From Alphaproteobacteria bacterium (GTDB taxonomy: Bacteria; Pseudomonadota; Alphaproteobacteria; JANSWW01), in the NCBI GenBank assembly GCA_024743275.1, contig JANSWW010000010.1:81728-145727 (forward strand): 64,000 bases of DNA, given 5' to 3'. A model generated the notes under the pieces. It made no database searches and was not told the DNA's origin. It saw only the letters and a list, made by a program, of their open reading frames with translations. How positions within the stretch are numbered: position 1 is the first letter of the stretch; each line of letters begins with the position of its first letter. Shown here piece after piece: positions 35,418 through 43,758 of the stretch. The translations under genes were made by a program, and so were the position numbers.

Positions 35418-36851
35418 TTACCAGCCGCTGACGGCTTTGACCTCAAGGAACTCCATCAGGCCGTGGACGCCGCCCTCGCGGCCGTTGCCGGACTGCTTGT
35501 AGCCACCGAAGGGGCTGCCCGGCGCGCGGCCGGCCCCGTTCATCTGCACCATGCCGGAGCGCAGTTGGCGGGCGATCTTGCGCGCCCGGTCCTGGTCGCC
35601 CGACTGGACATAGGCGGTCAGGCCATAGGCGGTATCGTTGGCGATGCGCACCGCCTCGTCCTCGCCGTCGAAGCGAATCATCGACAGGACCGGACCGAAG
35701 ATCTCCTCCCGCGCGACGGTCATGTCGTTGGTCACGTCGGCGAAGACGGTCGGACGCACGAAATAGCCGCGATTGAAGCCCTCGGGACGGCCCTGGCCGC
35801 CGGCGACGAGGCGCGCGCCCTCCTTGATCCCGGCGCCGATGAGGTCCTGGACCTTGTCGAACTGGACCTTGGAGACCAGCGGCCCGATATGGCCGCCTTC
35901 CTCCGACGGCAGTCCCACCTTCTGGTTCTCGGCGGCCTGCCGGGCGATCTCGACCGCCGCGTCATAGACCGAGCTTTCCACCAACATGCGGGTCGGCGCG
36001 TTACAGGACTGGCCGGTGTTGTTGAAGCAATGCAGCGCGCCCCGGGTCACCGCTTTGTCGAGATCGGTGTCGGCGAAGACGATGTTCGGCCCCTTGCCGC
36101 CCAGTTCCAGGGCCACCCGCTTGACTGTGTCGGCCGCCGCCTTGGTGACGGCGATGCCGGCCCGGGTGGAGCCGGTGAAGCTCATCATGTCGACATCGGG
36201 ATGGACCGACAGCGCCTGACCGACACCCGGCCCGTCGCCGTTGACCAGGTTGAAGACCCCGGCGGGGAAGCCGGCCTCGTGCATCATCTCGGCGAAGACG
36301 AGGGACGACATGGGCGCGACCTCGGACGGCTTCAGAACCACCGTGCAGCCGACGCCGACCGCCGGAATGACCTTCAGGGTCACCTGGTTCATCGGCCAGT
36401 TCCAGGGGGTGATCAGGCCGCACACGCCGATCGGTTCGTGGATGATGTATTCCTGCGGCGTGTCCTCGCGCAGAGGATGCTCGAAATCGAAGTCCTTCAA
36501 AGCGCGGATAAAGGCCTTGATATGGCCGATCCCGGCGGCCGACTGGGCCTTGGTGGCGAGGGTCATCGGCGCGCCCATCTCGGTGGAAATCGCCTCGGCC
36601 ATGTCGCCGGCGCGGCGCTTATAGACCTCGGCCAAGGCCTCCAGAAGTCCGATCCGCTCGGCGACCGGCGTGACGCTCCAGCTCTCGAAGGCCCGGCGGG
36701 CGGCGGCCACCGCCTTGTCCACATCCGCCTGTCCGCCCAGCGAAATGGTGGCGAAGGCGGTCTCGTCGGCCGGGTTGATCACCTCCAGCGGATTGGCGGC
36801 GACCGGCGGCACCCAGGCCCCGTCGATATAGAAATCGGTCTTGTTGAGCAT
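35418..36851 (-). CDS. NAD(P)-dependent aldehyde dehydrogenase, 477 aa
   Basis: A classical ALDH fold: cofactor loop TPWNWPMNQVTLK, LELGGKGPNIVFADTD with the general-base glutamate (E in LELGG), and catalytic cysteine in NNTGQSCNAPTRM. It oxidises an aldehyde to its acid in the cytoplasm. It lies 118 bp downstream of the ThDP decarboxylase pair on the same strand, so the aldehyde released by that decarboxylase is an obvious candidate substrate. The convergent ureohydrolase hints at a guanidino substrate. Both are inference. Confidence 0.93.
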   Translation of the reverse strand: MLNKTDFYIDGAWVPPVAANPLEVINPADETAFATISLGGQADVDKAVAAARRAFESWSVTPVAERIGLLEALAEVYKRRAGDMAEAISTEMGAPMTLATKAQSAAGIGHIKAFIRALKDFDFEHPLREDTPQEYIIHEPIGVCGLITPWNWPMNQVTLKVIPAVGVGCTVVLKPSEVAPMSSLVFAEMMHEAGFPAGVFNLVNGDGPGVGQALSVHPDVDMMSFTGSTRAGIAVTKAAADTVKRVALELGGKGPNIVFADTDLDKAVTRGALHCFNNTGQSCNAPTRMLVESSVYDAAVEIARQAAENQKVGLPSEEGGHIGPLVSKVQFDKVQDLIGAGIKEGARLVAGGQGRPEGFNRGYFVRPTVFADVTNDMTVAREEIFGPVLSMIRFDGEDEAVRIANDTAYGLTAYVQSGDQDRARKIARQLRSGMVQMNGAGRAPGSPFGGYKQSGNGREGGVHGLMEFLEVKAVSGW

Positions 36852-36969
36852 GTCCGTTCCCTCGGTTTAAGGATGTTTCCAAGCGATGCTAATGGAGCCG
36901 AACCGCGCGTGGAAACCGGGATCGGCATAGGGAAAGCACAGGGCAGGAATGCGCCCCCGCCAACGGGAT

Positions 36970-37536
36970 TCAGTCCACCGCCTGTCCGGTGACATGGCGG
37001 CGGAAATCGCGGGCCAGGCTGGGGCCGTCGCGGTTCGGCAGCACCCTGTCGTCGTCGCCCTGCGCGACCTTCAGGACCGTCACCGAGGGGCCGCTTTCGG
37101 CGTCGAGCGCGATGGCGTCGATCCCGTCCAGATCCTGCACCACGCAGGCCGTGCCGACCCCGCAGGCCATGGCCACGGCGGCGAGGTCGGTGCCCTGGCC
37201 CGTGTGGGTCGCCTGATTGCCGGTCTCGCCATAGAGCTCGTTGTCGAGCACGACGATATGGAGGTTCTTCGGCGCCGCCGTACCAACAGTCGCGAAGCCC
37301 CCCAGCCCCATAAGCTGTTCGCCGTCGCCGGTGACGACGACCACCGGCTTCTTCGGCTGCGCGAGCGCGAGGCCGAGCCCGACCATCGCCGCCCCGCCCA
37401 TGGCGCCCCAGAGATAGAAGTGATTGGGCTTCTCGCCGGCCGCCGCCACGTCATAGGTCGGCGAGCCGAGCCCGGTCACCACCAGGATGTCTTCCCGCCC
37501 GCCGATGAGCCGGGCCACGGCCTCTCTTCGGTTCAT
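36970..37536 (-). CDS. ThDP-dependent decarboxylase, pyrophosphate-binding (beta) subunit, 188 aa
   Basis: This carries the C-terminal (PP) domain of a split 2-oxoacid decarboxylase of the sulfopyruvate/phosphonopyruvate type. The ThDP motif is VVTGDGEQLMGLGGF, with the closing DNELYGETG. FYLWGAMGGAAMVGLGLALA precedes it, as in ComE/Ppd proteins. The ATG at 37536 (MNRREAVARLIGG) lies 3 bp from the end of the alpha gene. The substrate could be sulfopyruvate, phosphonopyruvate or another 2-oxoacid; no sulfonate or phosphonate genes are near. Confidence 0.88.
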   Translation of the reverse strand: MNRREAVARLIGGREDILVVTGLGSPTYDVAAAGEKPNHFYLWGAMGGAAMVGLGLALAQPKKPVVVVTGDGEQLMGLGGFATVGTAAPKNLHIVVLDNELYGETGNQATHTGQGTDLAAVAMACGVGTACVVQDLDGIDAIALDAESGPSVTVLKVAQGDDDRVLPNRDGPSLARDFRRHVTGQAVD

Positions 37537-37538
37537 CG

Positions 37539-38042
37539 TCAAAAATCCTTCCGGCCGATGAGGCGCTGGCGCAACAGCACCGCCACCCCCTGATGGGAGT
37601 GGAAGGCGAGCCGGGCAGCACTGTCGACCAAGTCCGCCGCATCCTCCGGTCGCTCGACGGCGCGAACCAGCAGGCCCATGGCGGACAGCACGGTCTCGGT
37701 CGCTTTGCCCATGGGGACCTGCCAGGGATTGAACTCGGCATAATCGCCGCGCATGGTCACCAGCGTCAGGAACGGGATCTTCAAGGTCTCGATCATGCTC
37801 AGCATGTTGATGCAGTTGCCGACCCCGCTGGACTGCATCAGCAGCACCGACCGGTCCCCGCCGAGCCAGGCGCCGGCGCACAAGGCCACCCCCTCCTCCT
37901 CCGTGGTCAGCACCGTGGCGGCGACCGCCGGATCGGCATGGGCCTTCCGGATCAGCAGGGAATGGCCGGCATCGGGGACATAGGCGACCTGGCGGATCTC
38001 CTGAGCTTTGAGGACCGCCCAGACATCGTCCTGCCAAGCCAT
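37539..38042 (-). CDS. ThDP-dependent decarboxylase, pyrimidine-binding (alpha) subunit, 167 aa
   Basis: The N-terminal (PYR) half of the split decarboxylase. YVPDAGHSLLIRKAHAD is followed by TTEEEGVALCAGAWLGGDRS with the catalytic glutamate that activates ThDP, then LMQSSGVGNCINML. It resembles ComD and the N-terminal half of phosphonopyruvate decarboxylase. The ATG at 38042 (MAWQDD) overlaps dgcA by a few bases (dgcA ends at 38045), and the beta gene follows directly, so the two subunits are co-translated. Confidence 0.87.
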   Translation of the reverse strand: MAWQDDVWAVLKAQEIRQVAYVPDAGHSLLIRKAHADPAVAATVLTTEEEGVALCAGAWLGGDRSVLLMQSSGVGNCINMLSMIETLKIPFLTLVTMRGDYAEFNPWQVPMGKATETVLSAMGLLVRAVERPEDAADLVDSAARLAFHSHQGVAVLLRQRLIGRKDF

Positions 38043-38044
38043 GC

Positions 38045-39055
38045 TCAGCCCCACAACTCAGGTGCGGGCGGATAGAGGGTCGAGCCCTCGAAGACCAGTC
38101 CGGGCTCCCGGTCCTTGGCGAACAGCAGCGGGCCATCGAGATCGACGACCTCGGCCCCTTGGGCCACCAACACGCCGGGCGCCATGGCGAGCGAGGAACC
38201 GACCATGCAGCCGACCATGATCCCGAAGCCCCTGGCCCGGGCGGCGTCGCGCAGGGCCAACGCCTCGGTGAGCCCGCCGGTCTTGTCGAGCTTGATGTTG
38301 ATCCGGTCGTATTTGCCGGCGAGATCGTCGAGCGACGCCCGGTCGTGACAGCTCTCGTCGGCACAGACCGGCAGCGGCCGCTCGATCCCGCGCAGGGCCT
38401 CGTCCTGGCCGGCCGGCAGGGGCTGTTCGATCATCTCGACGCCGAGCGCACCGAGCTGGCCCGCATAGTCGACATAGTGATCGATGGTCCAGGCCTCGTT
38501 GGCGTCCACGACCAGCCGGGCGGTCGGCACAGCCTCGTGAATCGCCCGCACACGGTCGAGATCGCCGTCCCCGGTCAGCTTCAGCTTGAAGATCGGCCGG
38601 GCCGCGTGCTCCCGCGCCTGGGCCGCCATCTTTTCCGGCGCATCCAGGCTGAGGGTGTAGCAGGTCACCACCGGCCGCGGCGCGTCGAGGCCGGCCAGCG
38701 TCCACACCGGCGTGCCGGTCCTCTTGGCCTCGAGATCCCACAGGGCGTTGTCGACCGCGTTGCGGGCGGCCCCGTTCGGCATCGCTTCCTGCAGCTCCTG
38801 GCGGGTCAGCCCCTTGGACAAGGGGCCGCGCATCGCCTCGATCTGGGCGATGACGCTGTCGACGGATTCGCCATAGCGCGGATAGGGCACACACTCGCCC
38901 CAACCCCTTACGGCTTGGCCTTTCGCGTCACCGTCGGTGAGCGTCACCGTCACCACATCGGCATGGGTCCTGGCCCCCCGGGAGATCCGGAAGACCTGGG
39001 CGAGCGGAAAGGATTCGGCCGCGACCCTCAAATCGACCTTGGACGGATTCGCCAT
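38045..39055 (-). CDS. dgcA: DgcA-like enolase-superfamily racemase/epimerase, 336 aa
   Basis: A mandelate-racemase-type enolase with the dipeptide-epimerase active site: KLK (FKLKLTG), metal ligands in VVDANEAW, EQPL and CADES, and the second base lysine in NIKLDKTGG. Together with the adjacent DUF1611 gene this is the dgcN-dgcA pair of marine proteobacteria, in which DgcA interconverts N-acetyl-D- and N-acetyl-L-glutamate. A dipeptide epimerase (cell-wall L-Ala-Glu) is the alternative. The start is ATG 39055, four bases after the dgcN stop. Confidence 0.88.
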   Translation of the reverse strand: MANPSKVDLRVAAESFPLAQVFRISRGARTHADVVTVTLTDGDAKGQAVRGWGECVPYPRYGESVDSVIAQIEAMRGPLSKGLTRQELQEAMPNGAARNAVDNALWDLEAKRTGTPVWTLAGLDAPRPVVTCYTLSLDAPEKMAAQAREHAARPIFKLKLTGDGDLDRVRAIHEAVPTARLVVDANEAWTIDHYVDYAGQLGALGVEMIEQPLPAGQDEALRGIERPLPVCADESCHDRASLDDLAGKYDRINIKLDKTGGLTEALALRDAARARGFGIMVGCMVGSSLAMAPGVLVAQGAEVVDLDGPLLFAKDREPGLVFEGSTLYPPAPELWG

Positions 39056-39059
39056 CGGA

Positions 39060-40064
39060 TCAGAGCGCGTCGACGATGGCGGCGGCCCCGGTGCGCACGG
39101 CGTCGATCGCCGGCACGCCCAGGCGGTCGGAGGCATCCTTCAGGGCGTCCTCGGCCTCCTGGTCGCTCAGCGACTGGGTGTTGAGGGCGACCCCGACCAG
39201 CTTGGCGTCCGGATTGGTCAGCCGGGCGCAGCGCATGTTGATCTCCAGCGCCTCCTCCAGGCTCGGCACCGGATAATGGGGCAGGCCCCGCATATGCGGC
39301 CGGTTGACCTCATGGCACAACACGAGGGCATCGGGCTGGCTGCCATGGAGCAGACCCATGCTGACCCCGGCGAAGGAGGCGTGCAGCAGCGAGCCCTGGC
39401 CCTCCATCAGATCCCAGTGGTCCTCGTCGTTGGCGGGCGAGAGCCATTCCGCCGCCCCGGCGATGAAGTCGGCGATCACCGCGTCGACGGAAACCCCATC
39501 GCCGGCGATGAAGATGCCGGTCTGGCCGGTCGCCCGGAAATCGGCCTTCATACCGCGCTTCTTCATCTCCGCCTCGATGGCGAGCGAGGTGAACATCTTG
39601 CCGACGGAACAGTCGGTGCCGACGGTCAAAAGGCGCTTGCCGGGCCGCTTGGCGCCGGTGCCCAGGTCGAATTCCTTGGTCGGGTGACGGACGTCGAGCA
39701 CCTTGCGTCCGTTGGCGGCGGCGCAGTCCTTGATCCGCTGGATTTGGGAGACCCGGACATGCAGACCGGAGGCGATGTCCATGCCGAGCTCGAGACCTTC
39801 GACCAGGGTGTCGACCCAGGCGTCGGGCATCACCCCGCCCCGGTTGGCGACACCGAGGATAATGGTCCGCACGCCGTGATCGGCGGCTTCCTTCATGGTC
39901 ATATCCGGCAGGCCGAGATCGGCGTTGCAGCCGGGCAGGCGGAACTGGCCACGGCATTTCTCAGGCCGCCAGACCTTCACCCCGTTGGCGGTCTTCGCCG
40001 CCAGTTGGTCCGGCGCATCGCCGAGATACATCAGATAGGGCGCCTCGATCGATGTCGACGACAT
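39060..40064 (-). CDS. dgcN: DgcN-like DUF1611 protein (N-acyltransferase), 334 aa
   Basis: DUF1611 family with an internal P-loop (VGTDCSVGKMFTSLAIE, about 150-166) and the conserved ends PYLMYLGDAPDQLAAKTA and PAIDAVRTGAAAIVDAL. In characterised relatives DgcN acetylates D-glutamate before racemisation by DgcA. The start is ATG 40064 behind AGGAGGCTTTCC; upstream frame is discounted. It leads a five-gene minus-strand run: dgcN, dgcA, decarboxylase alpha, beta, then aldehyde dehydrogenase. Confidence 0.87.
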   Translation of the reverse strand: MSSTSIEAPYLMYLGDAPDQLAAKTANGVKVWRPEKCRGQFRLPGCNADLGLPDMTMKEAADHGVRTIILGVANRGGVMPDAWVDTLVEGLELGMDIASGLHVRVSQIQRIKDCAAANGRKVLDVRHPTKEFDLGTGAKRPGKRLLTVGTDCSVGKMFTSLAIEAEMKKRGMKADFRATGQTGIFIAGDGVSVDAVIADFIAGAAEWLSPANDEDHWDLMEGQGSLLHASFAGVSMGLLHGSQPDALVLCHEVNRPHMRGLPHYPVPSLEEALEINMRCARLTNPDAKLVGVALNTQSLSDQEAEDALKDASDRLGVPAIDAVRTGAAAIVDAL

Positions 40065-40193
40065 GGAAAGCCTCCTGAAGAACGGGATTTGTAAATTTCT
40101 GCTCTTTCGATTAGAGACCGAAAGCGGTTCTGTCCATAGCAGCCCGGCCATGCACGCGCCCCTTTCGCAAGCGCCGGAAGTTAGAGCCCAAGC

Positions 40194-40221
40194 GACATAA
40201 CGGCACCAACATAACGGCACC
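40194..40221. repeat. 14-bp tandem duplication before the DUF924 gene
   Basis: GACATAACGGCACC and AACATAACGGCACC follow each other, followed by GACATCATG containing the start codon at 40228. The duplicate may change the leader of this gene. Confidence 0.75.
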
Positions 40222-40227
40222 GACATC

Positions 40228-40809
40228 ATGAGCCCCACCGATCCGAACGCCATTCTCGATTTCTGGTTCCTGCCGCCGGGCGATCCGGGCCACGGGAAGC
40301 CGCGTAAGGCCTGGTTCGAGAAATCCGACGCTTTCGACGAAGAAATCCGGGACCGGTTCGGCGACGCGGTGGCCGCCGCCGTCGATGGCGCCTATGACGA
40401 TTGGCGGGAAACGCCCAAGGGGACCTTGGCGCTCTTGCTGCTGCTCGATCAATTCACCCGCAACATCTATCGCGGCAAAGCCGAAGCCTTCGCCGGCGAC
40501 GCCCGGGCGCTCGCCATCGCACAGGATGCCGTGTCGCAGGGCCAGGACATGGCGCTGCCGCCGGTGATGCGGAAATTCTTCTACCTGCCCTTCGAGCACT
40601 GCGAAGATATCGAGGTCTGCCGGGGAATCGGCCCGAAATTCGAGGCGCTGAACGCCTTCGAGGAGACCAAGGAAGATCACCGTTACTGGGTGCTGCATCT
40701 CGACGTCCTAGAGGAATTCGGCCGCTATCCCCACCGCAACGCCGCCCTCGGCCGGCCCTCGACCGAGGCGGAGGCCGCCTGGCTCGCCAAACCCGGGTCG
40801 GGGTTTTAG
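40228..40809 (+). CDS. DUF924-family protein, 193 aa
   Basis: A conserved all-helical protein (TPR-like fold) of unknown function. The landmarks are ILDFWFLPPGDP, FGDAVAAAVDGAYDDWRETP, LLLLLDQFTRNIYRG, FFYLPFEHCED and the C-terminal FGRYPHRNAALGRPST. No catalytic role is established for the family. It is divergent from dgcN and convergent with the LysE-type exporter. Confidence 0.92.
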   Translation: MSPTDPNAILDFWFLPPGDPGHGKPRKAWFEKSDAFDEEIRDRFGDAVAAAVDGAYDDWRETPKGTLALLLLLDQFTRNIYRGKAEAFAGDARALAIAQDAVSQGQDMALPPVMRKFFYLPFEHCEDIEVCRGIGPKFEALNAFEETKEDHRYWVLHLDVLEEFGRYPHRNAALGRPSTEAEAAWLAKPGSGF

Positions 40810-40830
40810 CGCACCCCGATCAGCGCGCCG

Positions 40831-41442
40831 TCACCGCTCCGAGAAGGCGAGCCGGGCGCCGAGCGCCACGAAGGCGGCGGCGAAGCTGCGCTGCATCCAT
40901 TTGACGATGGCCGGCCGGGAGATCACCTGCCGGCGGATGCCCGCGGCGAAGACGCCGTAGACGATGAAGACCGCGAAGGTCATCGCCATGAAGACCAGGC
41001 TGAGCGTCATCATCGTGGCCAGCGGGGCGCTGTCCTCGACGGAGATGAACTGGGGCAGGAAAGCCAGGAAGAAGATCGACAGCTTCGGGTTCAAAACGTT
41101 GATCAGGATCGCCGAGGTGACGATTTTCCGCGACGAGATCGGGCCGAGATCGTCCTTCACCTCCAGCGGGCCGGAATTGCGCAACATCGTCCAGGCCATA
41201 TAGAGCAGATAGCACACGCCCAGGATCTTCAGGGTTTGGAAAGCCACGGCGCTGGTGTTGAGGATCGCGGCGACGCCGGTGAGGCTGGCGACGATATGGG
41301 GCACGATCCCCAGCGTGCAGCCGAACGCCGCGATGACGCTGGCCCGGGCGCCGCGCGTGAGCCCGGCGGCAAGGGTGTAGAGGACCCCGGTGCCGGGCGC
41401 GATCACGACGATGAAGGAGGTGATGAGAAAAACCAAGCCCAT
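40831..41442 (-). CDS. LysE/RhtB-family amino-acid exporter, 203 aa
   Basis: Five to six hydrophobic helices with the family start ITSFIVVIAPGTGVLYTLAAG (the PGP-like turn near residue 17) and KILGVCYLLYMAWTMLR. The middle VLNPKLSIFFLAFLPQFI is also conserved. Exports amino acids or related metabolites across the inner membrane; the substrate is not predictable. Its setting among amino-acid genes fits. Confidence 0.92.
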   Translation of the reverse strand: MGLVFLITSFIVVIAPGTGVLYTLAAGLTRGARASVIAAFGCTLGIVPHIVASLTGVAAILNTSAVAFQTLKILGVCYLLYMAWTMLRNSGPLEVKDDLGPISSRKIVTSAILINVLNPKLSIFFLAFLPQFISVEDSAPLATMMTLSLVFMAMTFAVFIVYGVFAAGIRRQVISRPAIVKWMQRSFAAAFVALGARLAFSER

Positions 41443-41587
41443 GGACTTGCTCCGATCCGGGGTCTAGTCATGCAATGTGATGCTTTCGGTCCGACATCAG
41501 CAGATCACTCTTCGGACCGGGACGCCACGCCTTTTTCGACCCGTGCGATCGTTTCGCCAGAGACTTCCCAGACCGTTGGACATCCCC

Positions 41588-43390
41588 ATGAACTTCACCA
41601 CCCGCCCCGAGATCGCCGGCACCTTCGGCGTCGTCGCCTCGACCCATTGGCTGGCCAGCGCGGTCGGCATGAAAATGCTGGAACAGGGCGGCAACGCCTT
41701 CGACGCCGCCGTCGCCGCCGGGTTCACCCTGCAAGTGGTCGAACCGCACCTCAACGGCCCCCTGGGCGACATGCCGCTGATGGCCTATGACGCCGGCGGC
41801 GAGGCTCTGAAGGTCTATTGCGGCCAGGGCCCGGCGCCGATGGGGGCGACCATCCAGGCCTTCCGGGACAAGGGTCTGGATCTCATCCCGGCCACCGGGA
41901 TGACGGCGGCCTGCGTGCCCGGCGCCACGGATGCCTGGCTCGCCCTGCTGCAGGACAAGGGGACGTTGCCGCTTTCGGATGTGCTGGCCCCGGCGATCCA
42001 TTATGCCGCCAACGGCTATCCGCTGGTCGCCAACATCTCCAAGGCCATCGAGAGCGTGAAGGAGCTTTTCGAGACGGAGTGGACGACCTCGGCGCCGATC
42101 TACCTTCCGAACGGCGAGGTTCCGGCCCCTGGCAGCCTGTTCGCCAACCCGGCTCTCGCCGACTTCTACCGCCGGCTGGTGGCCGAGTCCGAGGCCGCGA
42201 AGGGCAGCCGCGAGATGAAGGTGGAGGCCGCCCGCAACGCCTTGATGCAGGGTTTCGCCGCCGAGGCGATCGACCGCTTCGTCCGCGAGACCGAGGCGAT
42301 GGACGTGTCCGGCCAGCGTAACATGGGCTTCCTCACCGGCGACGACATGGCCCGCTGGCGCACCGGCGTAGAAGACCCGCTGACCATCGACTATGGCCGC
42401 TTCACCGTCGCGAAATGCGCGCCCTGGAGCCAGGGCACCATGTTCCTGCAACAGCTCCGCATCCTGGACGGCATGGGCATCGCCGACATGGATCCGACCG
42501 GGCCCGACTTCGTCCACACGGTGATCGAGAGTTTCAAGCTCGTCTCCGCCGACCGGGAGAAATTCTATGCCGACCCGAAGGCCGTCGACCTGCCCGTCGA
42601 GACCCTGATCTCGCGGGAATATGGCGACGCCCGCCGGGCGCTGATCGGCGAGACGGCGATGACCGACGTCATCCCGGGCGATATCCCCGGCTACGACTTC
42701 CCGATGGACCATGCCCTGGTGGATCGGACCGAGATCGCGCTCGCCCCGGCGGCCGGGGCCGGGGAACCGACCGTGCGGCGCGAGGCGGCGGGCCTCAAGA
42801 AGGAGCAACGCGGCGACACCTGCCATATCGACATCATCGACCGCTGGGGGAACATGGTCTCGGCCACCCCGTCGGGCGGCTGGCTGCAGTCCTCCCCGGC
42901 GATCCCGGAACTCGGGGCCGCCCTCGGCACCCGACTGCAGATGTGCTGGCTGGTCGAGGACGCGGTCTCGGCCCTGCGCCCGGGTTTCCGGCCGCGCTCG
43001 ACCCTTTCGCCCGGCTTCGCCTTCCGCGACGGCAAGGCCTATATGCCCTTCGGCACCCCCGGCGGCGACCAACAGGATCAATGGCAGATGCTGTTCTTCC
43101 TGCACCATGCCGAGCACGGCATGAACCTGCAGGAAGCGATCGACTGCCCCGCCTTCCACACAGAGCACGCCCCCTTGAGCTTCTGGCCGCGCAAGCGCCT
43201 CCCGGCGAGCGCCTTCCTCGAAGGGCGCTTCCCCGAGGCGACGGTGCGCGAGCTCGAACGGCGCGGCCATCGGGTCACTGTCGGCGGCGATTGGTCGGAG
43301 GGACGGCTGTCGGCGGCGAGCAAGGACGGCCCGCTGTTGAAAGCGGCGGCCAACCCGCGCGGCATGCAGGGCTATGCGGTCGGTCGGTAA
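41588..43390 (+). CDS. gamma-glutamyltransferase-family protein, 600 aa
   Basis: An Ntn-hydrolase that self-cleaves into two subunits. The N-terminus is ATHWLASAVGMKMLEQGGNA-like (FGVVASTHWLA, then GGNAFDAAVAA). The nucleophile threonine is T411 in GDTCHIDIID; the next residue is C412 where typical enzymes have a second threonine (TTH). FGTPGGDQQDQ near the end is the usual GGS/GTPGG loop. No signal peptide follows ATG 41588, so it is likely cytoplasmic. It could act on glutathione or gamma-glutamyl amides, or be a cephalosporin-acylase-like amidase. Confidence 0.9.
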   Translation: MNFTTRPEIAGTFGVVASTHWLASAVGMKMLEQGGNAFDAAVAAGFTLQVVEPHLNGPLGDMPLMAYDAGGEALKVYCGQGPAPMGATIQAFRDKGLDLIPATGMTAACVPGATDAWLALLQDKGTLPLSDVLAPAIHYAANGYPLVANISKAIESVKELFETEWTTSAPIYLPNGEVPAPGSLFANPALADFYRRLVAESEAAKGSREMKVEAARNALMQGFAAEAIDRFVRETEAMDVSGQRNMGFLTGDDMARWRTGVEDPLTIDYGRFTVAKCAPWSQGTMFLQQLRILDGMGIADMDPTGPDFVHTVIESFKLVSADREKFYADPKAVDLPVETLISREYGDARRALIGETAMTDVIPGDIPGYDFPMDHALVDRTEIALAPAAGAGEPTVRREAAGLKKEQRGDTCHIDIIDRWGNMVSATPSGGWLQSSPAIPELGAALGTRLQMCWLVEDAVSALRPGFRPRSTLSPGFAFRDGKAYMPFGTPGGDQQDQWQMLFFLHHAEHGMNLQEAIDCPAFHTEHAPLSFWPRKRLPASAFLEGRFPEATVRELERRGHRVTVGGDWSEGRLSAASKDGPLLKAAANPRGMQGYAVGR

Positions 43391-43484
43391 TCGCTCCTAT
43401 GACGCGGTTCCACTGGCGATGGGACACGGGATAGGTTAGCTTTTAGATAAATCGCATACACCTCACGCGAAGGGGAGCCACACC

Positions 43485-43748
43485 GTGTCCGACGCCAATG
43501 CCGACCAGCCGCAACGCCGCCAGCAGACCGTGAATCCGGTCGACGGTCTGAAGATGATCGCGGAAGCTTCCGTCAAGTCGGCCTGCGTGCAGGCGGCCAG
43601 CACCCTGGTCACCAGCCGGGCGGAGCCGGGCGCGTCCCCCGACCAGTTGGCCGACGAGGTGGCGACGCTGGCCTTCGAACTCTATGACGGGGTCGTCAAA
43701 CAGGCACGCGGTCGGGCGGTCGCCGCCCAAAGCGGCTCCGACGATTGA
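43485..43748 (+). CDS. small helical protein related to the N-terminal domain of the PilZ gene, 87 aa
   Basis: GTG start with AGGGGAG eight bases upstream. Residues 24-72 (AEASVKSACVQAASTLV, then QLADEVATLAFELYDGVVKQA) align with residues 46-94 of the next protein (ISTLRAGCVVAAANIV ... EEAAALSYKIYDLFIDKA), indicating a shared helical module and a local duplication. No PilZ part is present. The gene is 10 bp from the PilZ gene, and the two may form a complex. The family is unknown to me. Confidence 0.75.
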   Translation: MSDANADQPQRRQQTVNPVDGLKMIAEASVKSACVQAASTLVTSRAEPGASPDQLADEVATLAFELYDGVVKQARGRAVAAQSGSDD

Positions 43749-43758
43749 GGGGGCTCCG

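Noticed and set aside
34389..36992. 867-codon plus-strand open frame over the ureohydrolase and aldehyde dehydrogenase
   Set aside because: Both real genes in this stretch have complete catalytic motifs in other frames; the long frame is a high-G+C artefact with R/G/P-rich text.
36970..37536. true sulfopyruvate decarboxylase for coenzyme M or sulfonate metabolism
   Set aside because: The family resemblance is clear, but no sulfonate, phosphonate or coenzyme M genes lie near, so that substrate cannot be claimed.
41468..43270. 600-codon minus-strand open frame opposite the gamma-glutamyltransferase
   Set aside because: Shadow of a gene with an intact nucleophile motif.
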